From an uncultured Eubacteriales bacterium (GTDB lineage: Bacteria; Bacillota; Clostridia; Peptostreptococcales; Anaerovoracaceae), in the NCBI GenBank assembly GCA_900542295.1, contig UQNJ01000009.1, forward strand, positions 1 through 64,000: a stretch of DNA of 64,000 bases. Direction: 5' to 3'. A model generated the notes under the pieces. It was not told where the DNA came from and ran no database searches. It saw nothing but the letters and a program-made list of their open reading frames with translations. Made by a program: the position numbers and the translations under genes. Below are positions 58,865-64,000 of this stretch, one piece after another (position 1 is the first letter of the stretch; each line of letters starts with the position of its first letter).

Positions 58865-60208
58865 ATGAAAAATCAATTCAAAGGATTTTCAAATGTATTT
58901 TCCTTTACTTTCAAACAACATATAAAGAGTAAGGGATATAAGAACAGCACAATATTGATAGCACTGCTGTGCCTGATACTGCCGGCAGCCATTATGACAG
59001 GTGTTGAGTCATTTGGAAGTGGAGCCGGAGAGGATAAAGCACAGTATGAGCAGAATGAGACTCCGGCAGCGGTGGATTTTACGGAGATAAAAGAAATATA
59101 TACAGTTGATATAAGCGATGATAAGAAGGCTGATCTGGCGCAGCTTCCTCAAATACTGGAAGCTGTCGGAATTTCAGCTGAAATAAATGACTATAAAGAC
59201 AATTTTGAGAAGGCTCAAAATGATGTCACAGGAGAGAAAAACACTGTTTTGCTTGTAATAGATCAGCAGGGAACGGACTATACCATAAATATACTTCTGC
59301 CGGAAAGAAGCGATGTATCAGAAGATACGGCAGACGGTTTTGACAGTATAATGATGTATGTTGCCGATAATCTGAGCATCGCCAATGGTGGAGAAGCACA
59401 GTATTACACTCAGCAGAACGATGAAGATGTTGAGGATCCGGCCGAGTCATTAAAACAGGTTGTAATGATGGTGCTTACTTTTGCCAATTTGATGCTTATT
59501 TATTTCTTTGTGCTTGCTTACGGACAGGGTGTTGCAAACAGCGTTGTTACTGAAAAAAGTTCCAAACTCATGGAAAGTATGCTGGTTGCAGTAAAGCCTA
59601 CAGCGATTATAATGGGAAAACTTCTTGCGATAACACTCACAGGAATCATTCAGCTTTTCAGCTGGATTTTCGCAATAGCAATCAGCTTCTTTGCAGGAAG
59701 TAAGATTGTTCTGTCCATAAATCCTGATTCGGATATGGCGATACTTCAAGTGTTCAGAATGATAGGCGATATGACAGAAGGTATGTTCAGCCCATTTAAT
59801 TGTCTGATGGCAATTCTGCTTGTAATGACGGGCATGCTTCTTTACTGCTCTCTCGCAGGAATGGGAGGGGCTATGGCAAGTAAAGCAGAAGATCTTTCGT
59901 CGGCGAACGCAATATTTACCCTTGTGCTTGTGGTAAGTTTTCTTGTGTCGATATATGCCGGAGGAGTTATGGACGGCAGCGCAGCAGTTTCGGTTTTAGA
60001 TTGGATTCCGTTTACGGCAGTACTTGTAACGCCGTCAAAAATCATGATGGGAATGCTGACTTGGTGGCAGACTCTGGGAAGCTTGGCAGTTACGGTAACA
60101 GTTACGGTTATTGCAACAATTATAGCGGGTAAAGTATATAAGTCACTGGTTCTTTATAAAGGAGAGCCTTTAAAATTAAAGAAACTTATAAAAATGATAA
60201 GGGGATAA
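58865..60208 (+). CDS. ABC-2 permease (NatB/YhaP-like), second
   Basis: 447 residues. Helix 1 (NSTILIALLCLILPAAIMTGV) is followed by a ~170-residue extracytoplasmic domain. Five or six helices come next, and VTEKSSKLMESMLVAVKPTAIIMGKLLAITLTG is the coupling segment, matching the first permease. The larger external domain distinguishes it from its partner. Together with the ATPase it should form an efflux pump for Na+, a lipid or a peptide. Confidence 0.88.
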   Translation: MKNQFKGFSNVFSFTFKQHIKSKGYKNSTILIALLCLILPAAIMTGVESFGSGAGEDKAQYEQNETPAAVDFTEIKEIYTVDISDDKKADLAQLPQILEAVGISAEINDYKDNFEKAQNDVTGEKNTVLLVIDQQGTDYTINILLPERSDVSEDTADGFDSIMMYVADNLSIANGGEAQYYTQQNDEDVEDPAESLKQVVMMVLTFANLMLIYFFVLAYGQGVANSVVTEKSSKLMESMLVAVKPTAIIMGKLLAITLTGIIQLFSWIFAIAISFFAGSKIVLSINPDSDMAILQVFRMIGDMTEGMFSPFNCLMAILLVMTGMLLYCSLAGMGGAMASKAEDLSSANAIFTLVLVVSFLVSIYAGGVMDGSAAVSVLDWIPFTAVLVTPSKIMMGMLTWWQTLGSLAVTVTVTVIATIIAGKVYKSLVLYKGEPLKLKKLIKMIRG

Positions 60209-60210
60209 TT

Positions 60211-60729
60211 ATGAACGAGACTTTAAAAAACATTTTCTCAAGAAGAAGCGTAAGAAATTTTAATGACTCTCCCGTCAAGGAGGAAGACCTGAATTTGATA
60301 TTAAAGGCTGCTGTATATGCTCCGTCAGGAATGAACCGGCAGACCTGGCAGTTTACAGCAGTTACAGACCGGGGAAAAATACAGGAGCTGGCGCTTTTGA
60401 TAGAAAAAAAGCTTGGCAGAGAGGACTACGATTTTTATAAGCCTGCTGCGATTATAATTTCATCAAATGAAAGAGACAGTCGCTGGGGAAAAGAAGATAA
60501 TGCGTGTGCTATGGAAAACATATTTCTGGCTGCGCGCTCATTGGGTATAGGATCGGTATGGACAAATCAGGTGCGTCTCGTGTGTGATGATGAGGAAGTA
60601 AGACAACTGATAGGAAGCTGGGGGATTCCGGACAGTCATGTGGTATACGGAACTGCTGCGATAGGATATACCGATTCGGAGCCTTCACTTTCTGACGAAA
60701 AAAGGGGAATAATAAAAATAGTAAAATAG
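60211..60729 (+). CDS. Nitroreductase-family FMN enzyme
   Basis: 172 residues. FSRRSVRNFNDSPVKEEDLNLILKAAVYAPSGMNRQTWQF at the N-terminus is the FMN-phosphate site, and CAMENIFLAARSLGIGSVW is the dimer helix. Length is normal for small nitroreductases that reduce nitro groups, quinones or flavins with NAD(P)H. AAGGGG precedes ATG 60211. Two bases separate it from the permease stop, so it is the last gene of this operon. Confidence 0.9.
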   Translation: MNETLKNIFSRRSVRNFNDSPVKEEDLNLILKAAVYAPSGMNRQTWQFTAVTDRGKIQELALLIEKKLGREDYDFYKPAAIIISSNERDSRWGKEDNACAMENIFLAARSLGIGSVWTNQVRLVCDDEEVRQLIGSWGIPDSHVVYGTAAIGYTDSEPSLSDEKRGIIKIVK

Positions 60730-60745
60730 CAAGAAATAAAAAATA

Positions 60746-60785
60746 CCGGAGTGTTTCAAAATATTTTGAAACATTCCGGCATTTT
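60746..60785 (+). terminator. Terminator-like hairpin
   Basis: Positions 60746-60779 form a long stem (CCGGAGTGTTTCAAAA with TTGAAACATTCCGG and a TATT loop), followed by CATTTTG. The T-run is weak, but it is the only likely stop between the convergent nitroreductase and arsR-like genes. Confidence 0.65.
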
Positions 60786-60819
60786 GTTTACAGAATTGAG
60801 TGTGATTTAAAGAAAATCG

Positions 60820-61149
60820 CTATTTGCAGTCATGACAATCGCAGTCTTTTCCGTGGCTTTTATGTTCTATGTGAGTGAAAGCAATTTCCAAGATATCTGT
60901 AACATGCTGGTCATCTAAGCTGTAATAGATATTTTTGCCGTCTCGCCTTGATTTTACAAGACCTTCGTCTTTCAATATCTTAAGCTGATGAGAAACAGCC
61001 GATTTTGTCATATTGACATTGGAGGCTATATCATCTACACATATCTGCTCATCTGCTATGGTGCATAATATTTTCATTCTTGTATCGTTTCCGACCACCT
61101 TGAAAAAAGAAGCAGCCTTTGTTACAAATTCAGGTGAAAGCGTTTTCAT
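60820..61149 (-). CDS. ArsR/SmtB-family metal sensor with alpha-5 zinc site
   Basis: 109 residues. Winged-helix core: VVGNDTRMKILCTIADEQICVDDIASNVNMTKSAVSHQLKILKDEGLVKSRRDGKNIYYSL. The C-terminal helix carries D80-Q-H82-(x10)-H93-I-E-H96, the exact alpha-5 site of SmtB, CzrA and ZiaR zinc sensors. The CVC-type alpha-3 site of CadC is reduced to one Cys (ICVDD). A Cys/His tail (KSHGKDCDCHDCK) adds further metal ligands. It overlaps dsdA by four bases (ATGA). It is the only ArsR gene here, and the TTGAR-N6-TTCAA operators at 49029-49075 are its probable target. Confidence 0.92.
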   Translation of the reverse strand: MKTLSPEFVTKAASFFKVVGNDTRMKILCTIADEQICVDDIASNVNMTKSAVSHQLKILKDEGLVKSRRDGKNIYYSLDDQHVTDILEIAFTHIEHKSHGKDCDCHDCK

Positions 61150-62453
61150 TTTTTGACACCTCGGTTATAATAGCTGTTCATTTCTTCATCAGGAACCATG
61201 CTTCCTCCTGTTGCCCAAAGAATGTGAGTAGCACCTGACATCTTGTCCTCAAGATCATGGGCTTTGATATAATCCTTTGAGGCAAATGCCAGAGACGGGC
61301 CTGTAAAGGAGGCGCAGGCTGAAGGTTCTATATATATATTCTCATTGTCTGCAAGCTGAGAAAGGAACGGATATAGCCGCTCATCATCAATAGTATAGCA
61401 GCAGTCCAGAAGAGTTTCCATTATAGTGCCTACCAATCGTGAAGGGCGCCCTACAGCGAGTCCGTCTGCGTCTGTTATGCCGTCGAGACCGATGTCTCTT
61501 ACAGAAATGTTGTCATGAAGACCGGTTACAAGCCCCAAAGTCATACACGGGGCATGGGTAGGCTCTGCAAACAGTATGTGGACATTGTCGCCAAACAGCG
61601 TTTTAAGTCCGAATGCAACTCCGCCGGGAGCACCGCCCACGCCGCAAGGCAAGTATACGAACAGAGGATGGCTGTCATCTACTGTTATTTTACATTCTTC
61701 AAGCTGAGAAACGAGTCTTTTGGCGGCTACTGAGTATCCTAAAAATAAATCCTGGGAACCTTCATCATCAACAAAATGGCACATAGGATCCCCTGCGGCT
61801 TCCTTTCTTCCTTCGGCAACTGCTTTCTGATAGTCGTCAGGGTATTCTACAACTGTTGCGCCTCTGGAACGCAGCAAGTCCTTTTTCCATTGACGGGCAT
61901 CTGATGACATATGAACAGTGACCTTGAAGCCTAATTTGGCACTTATAATTCCTATGGAAAGCCCGAGATTACCCGTAGAACCTACTGCAACGGAATACTT
62001 GTTGAAAAGCTCTTTGAAATTATCGTCGTTCAGCTTTGAATAATCGTCATTTAAAGTAAGAAGTCCCTTTTCGATGGCTATTGATTCTGCGAATTTCAGG
62101 ACCTCATATATTCCGCCTCTTGCTTTTATTGATCCTGAAATAGGAAGATGACTGTCGCATTTTAAAAACAGTCTGCCGGGGAACGTTCCGCATGAATCTT
62201 CAAGAACTGTTTTCATTTTTGGAATTTCAATAAGCTTGGATTCTATTATACCGTGAGTTTTGGCAGTTTCAGGGAAAGCTTTTTCTATATAAGGAGCAAA
62301 TCTTTTAAGCCGTGATTCTGCATCTTCAATATCTTTTATGTAAAACGGTATGTCTGCCTTCTTTCCTGCGTTTGGATTTCTCCAGAATATTTCATGGTAG
62401 CTTGCCATAGAACCGATAAGAGGATTTGAAACCATCAATTTTTTAATATCCAT
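61146..62453 (-). CDS. dsdA: D-serine ammonia-lyase (D-serine dehydratase)
   Basis: 435 residues. DsdA-specific blocks: LFLKCDSHLPISGSIKARGG with the PLP lysine K110, GSTGNLGLS (158-166) for phosphate binding, and LPCGVGGAPGGVAFGLK. It converts D-serine to pyruvate and ammonia, removing a toxic amino acid and giving carbon. The gene lies between a phosphoesterase and the ArsR sensor. It could take D-serine released by the D-aminoacylase operon at 15-24 kb. AGGAGG is close to the reverse-strand ATG 62453. Confidence 0.94.
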   Translation of the reverse strand: MDIKKLMVSNPLIGSMASYHEIFWRNPNAGKKADIPFYIKDIEDAESRLKRFAPYIEKAFPETAKTHGIIESKLIEIPKMKTVLEDSCGTFPGRLFLKCDSHLPISGSIKARGGIYEVLKFAESIAIEKGLLTLNDDYSKLNDDNFKELFNKYSVAVGSTGNLGLSIGIISAKLGFKVTVHMSSDARQWKKDLLRSRGATVVEYPDDYQKAVAEGRKEAAGDPMCHFVDDEGSQDLFLGYSVAAKRLVSQLEECKITVDDSHPLFVYLPCGVGGAPGGVAFGLKTLFGDNVHILFAEPTHAPCMTLGLVTGLHDNISVRDIGLDGITDADGLAVGRPSRLVGTIMETLLDCCYTIDDERLYPFLSQLADNENIYIEPSACASFTGPSLAFASKDYIKAHDLEDKMSGATHILWATGGSMVPDEEMNSYYNRGVKK

Positions 62454-62468
62454 TATTTTTCCTCCGAT

Positions 62469-63065
62469 TTAAAATCTGTCGCTGTAATTAAAAATGTTTC
62501 TGAGTCTGCCTGCAGTGATTTTGGCAGACCTGCCGGAAGAAGAATTGCCGCTTCCGCTGTTTTTAGAATCCGATATGAAGTCATCAAAGCGGTATATCTT
62601 TCCGGAGACGCTGTCTTCATCTGTTTTTAAAATTCCGAAAGTTCCGCCTGAGCCGTCACGGGGCTTTGTGAGACTTCCCGGATTCATAAAATACATTCCG
62701 TCAGCCTGAACATAAGCAGCCCTGTGGGTGTGTCCGAAAATTGCTCCGATACAACCGTTTTCCTCAGCTTTATAGCATAGCCTTTGAAGATTGTGACCCA
62801 CATTTTCCATATGCCCGTGAGTTACAAGAAAATCGCCTGCTTCTGTTTCAAGTATTGCGAAACTATCATCGGAAAAATTCCCGTCGCAGTTACCTTTTAC
62901 GGCAACCACAGGTATGCCGCAGCTTCGCCTTAAAACAGCGGCATCATCGTAATGGTCACCGCAGTGAACTATCATCTGTACAGGGTCTTCTTTTTTTATT
63001 TTTTCAAAAATTTCACGGAATCTGTCGAGATTTCCATGGGTATCGCTTATAACGAGAATTCTCAT
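62469..63065 (-). CDS. YfcE/MJ0936-type metallophosphoesterase
   Basis: 198 residues. The calcineurin-like metal motifs are all present: ISDTHGN, VHCGDHYDD, VKGNCDG, VTHGH and FGHTHRA. FMNPGSLTKPRDGSGGTFGIL near 130-150 is typical of the YfcE group of phosphodiesterases. A C-terminal Ser/Gly/Arg-rich extension (SKNSGSGNSSSGRSAKIT) is unusual for the family and likely disordered. AAAGGA precedes the reverse-strand ATG 63065. First gene of the set with dsdA and the ArsR sensor; substrate unknown. Confidence 0.9.
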   Translation of the reverse strand: MRILVISDTHGNLDRFREIFEKIKKEDPVQMIVHCGDHYDDAAVLRRSCGIPVVAVKGNCDGNFSDDSFAILETEAGDFLVTHGHMENVGHNLQRLCYKAEENGCIGAIFGHTHRAAYVQADGMYFMNPGSLTKPRDGSGGTFGILKTDEDSVSGKIYRFDDFISDSKNSGSGNSSSGRSAKITAGRLRNIFNYSDRF

Positions 63066-63153
63066 AAAATAATCCTTTCTGTTCTTTTAGTATAACATAG
63101 AAATTGGATTTGTTGTATGATAAAATAGAAGAAGTTAAGGAGGTGCCGCCGTT

Positions 63154-63906
63154 ATGAATGGTTCATACAGAGAAAGCATTACCGATATAAGAAAAAAGAT
63201 GTTGATATTGTCAAACAGAATGCCGTTTTCTGCGGAAATCAAGAGCTATTTTGCCGATATTGAGCGTCATGACTGGCTTAAAGCCAATATTAAAATCAGC
63301 GGCAGCAGTTTAACTGATAATCAGATAGAAAAGATAGCAGACGGTGAAATATGCCTGAATGTGCCTGTGAGCGAGCATGTAAGAGCCCGGAGAATTTATG
63401 ATCTGCTTGAAGATATGTACGGATTTATTAGAATGGAAAGAAGTCTTGACCTCAACCTGATAGACTGTATGTATCGGATAATTTCAGGAGATGAAACACG
63501 CCGCAGCTACAGGAAAAAAAGTGTTGTTCTGAGAGAACTTGAGTATACTCCGCCGCTGCCGTCGGAAATACCGCAAAAAATGCAGCAGCTTACTTCTGAA
63601 ATAATAAACGCCGACACGGGCGGCAATTTTAGTGAAAAAATATTTGAAAATGCAGCATTGATTCACAACAGAATAGTGGAAATATATCCGTATAACGAAA
63701 ATAACAAGCTTCTGGCACGAGGGGCAGCCTCATATTATTTAATGACTAAAGGATTTCCTGCCGTGACTGTTAACTTGAAAGAACAGGAATATAACAGTGC
63801 TATAGTTAATTATCTCAAAAAAGGAGACTCTTGTGACATGGTCAAGGCATGGATACAGGCTGTACACGAACGTATCAGGCTGATGATACAGTTGACCGTG
63901 TATTGA
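63154..63906 (+). CDS. Fic-fold protein with degenerate catalytic motif
   Basis: 250 residues. The helical fold and motif context are those of Fic AMP-transferases: an upstream helix (SGSSLTDNQIEKIADG) that aligns with the (S/T)xIEGNxLT inhibitory helix, and NAALIHNRIVEIYPYNENNKLLAR where the active loop HPFxDGNGRxxR should be. Here the catalytic His is Tyr178, Phe is Tyr180, and GNGR is N183-N-K-L186. The inhibitory Glu is also lost (I48-S-G-S). Both halves of the switch have decayed together while the frame is intact, which suggests a non-catalytic but retained role. AAGGAGG precedes ATG 63154. Confidence 0.7.
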   Translation: MNGSYRESITDIRKKMLILSNRMPFSAEIKSYFADIERHDWLKANIKISGSSLTDNQIEKIADGEICLNVPVSEHVRARRIYDLLEDMYGFIRMERSLDLNLIDCMYRIISGDETRRSYRKKSVVLRELEYTPPLPSEIPQKMQQLTSEIINADTGGNFSEKIFENAALIHNRIVEIYPYNENNKLLARGAASYYLMTKGFPAVTVNLKEQEYNSAIVNYLKKGDSCDMVKAWIQAVHERIRLMIQLTVY

Positions 63907-63942
63907 AGTTAGGGTATTATAAAATGCAGGAGCAGAGGGATT

Positions 63943-64000
63943 ATGGAAGAAAATAAAAAAAGAATATACAGCCGATATTTTAAATTCGGTATGGCGGTTT
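63943..64000 (+). CDS. Start of a further gene, possibly AI-2E family transporter (cut by window)
   Basis: ATG 63943 follows CAGAGGGA and opens MEENKKRIYSRYFKFGMAV, then runs off the window edge. A charged start followed by a hydrophobic stretch is seen in clostridial AI-2E/PerM-like membrane proteins, but 19 residues are too few to be sure. Confidence 0.45.
   Translation, partial: MEENKKRIYSRYFKFGMAV

Noticed and set aside
1..64000. CRISPR arrays, prophage or conjugative genes
   Set aside because: No regularly spaced direct repeats, Cas, integrase, terminase or relaxase genes were seen in any frame. The only mobile parts are the IS200-type copies.

Overview
This is a 64 kb stretch of low-GC Firmicute chromosome, probably from an anaerobic, amino-acid-fermenting member of the Clostridia. 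The evidence is an AT-rich third codon position, TTG and GTG starts, strong AGGAGG ribosome binding sites, ferredoxin-dependent 2-oxoacid oxidoreductase and CoA-transferase genes, a monomeric [FeFe]-hydrogenase, two sigma-54 activators and a cobalamin riboswitch. No plasmid or phage backbone is visible. Species cannot be named from sequence alone.

Layout. 1-6.7 kb is a worn accessory segment: the tail of one gene, a decayed fibronectin-III-like gene, a tandem TupA-like ATP-grasp protein, an intact IS200-type element, an HxlR/flavodoxin/SDR module and a broken second IS200 transposase. 6.8-14.6 kb holds a DEDDh exonuclease, an XRE membrane regulator, a U32 (RlhA/YdcP-like) protein paired with an ABC-F ATPase, and a sigma-54 activator. 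15-24.3 kb is one operon: AraC regulator, peptide-binding lipoprotein, SxxK serine hydrolase, Dpp/Opp-type permeases and ATPases, and an N-acyl-D-amino-acid deacylase. This looks like import and hydrolysis of D-amino-acid-containing peptides. 24.5-29.7 kb has TspO, a rhodanese, two MATE pumps (one behind an attenuator-like leader, one behind a textbook MerR promoter) and a small monooxygenase.

29.9-38.8 kb is a ten-gene sigma-54 operon. A -24/-12 promoter precedes a P-loop ATPase, VorDBAC-type 2-oxoacid:ferredoxin oxidoreductase, a two-subunit CoA-transferase, an aminotransferase, the operon's probable own PrpR-like activator and a DUF1275 membrane protein. The set reads as amino acid -> 2-oxoacid -> acyl-CoA -> acid, with reduced ferredoxin released. 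A free-standing cobalamin riboswitch unit with no obvious coding target follows, then an amidohydrolase / NhaC antiporter / group B-like [FeFe]-hydrogenase gene set.

43.4-64 kb contains a FAD/Rieske oxidoreductase, tRNA-Arg and tRNA-Leu, an MGMT-like protein, a CPA2 antiporter, a split HMA + P1B-ATPase efflux pair under two ArsR-type operators, a MarR-controlled heterodimeric ABC exporter, an XRE/DUF3169/ABC-2 cluster, a nitroreductase, a reverse-strand set (metallophosphoesterase, D-serine dehydratase, ArsR zinc-type sensor), a Fic-fold protein that has lost its catalytic motif, and the start of a further gene. The most interesting items are the orphan cobalamin riboswitch, the sigma-54 operon with its self-encoded activator and unknown ATPase, the D-amino-acid operon, the degenerate Fic protein, and the metal-efflux operator pair whose likely sensor is encoded 12 kb away next to dsdA.
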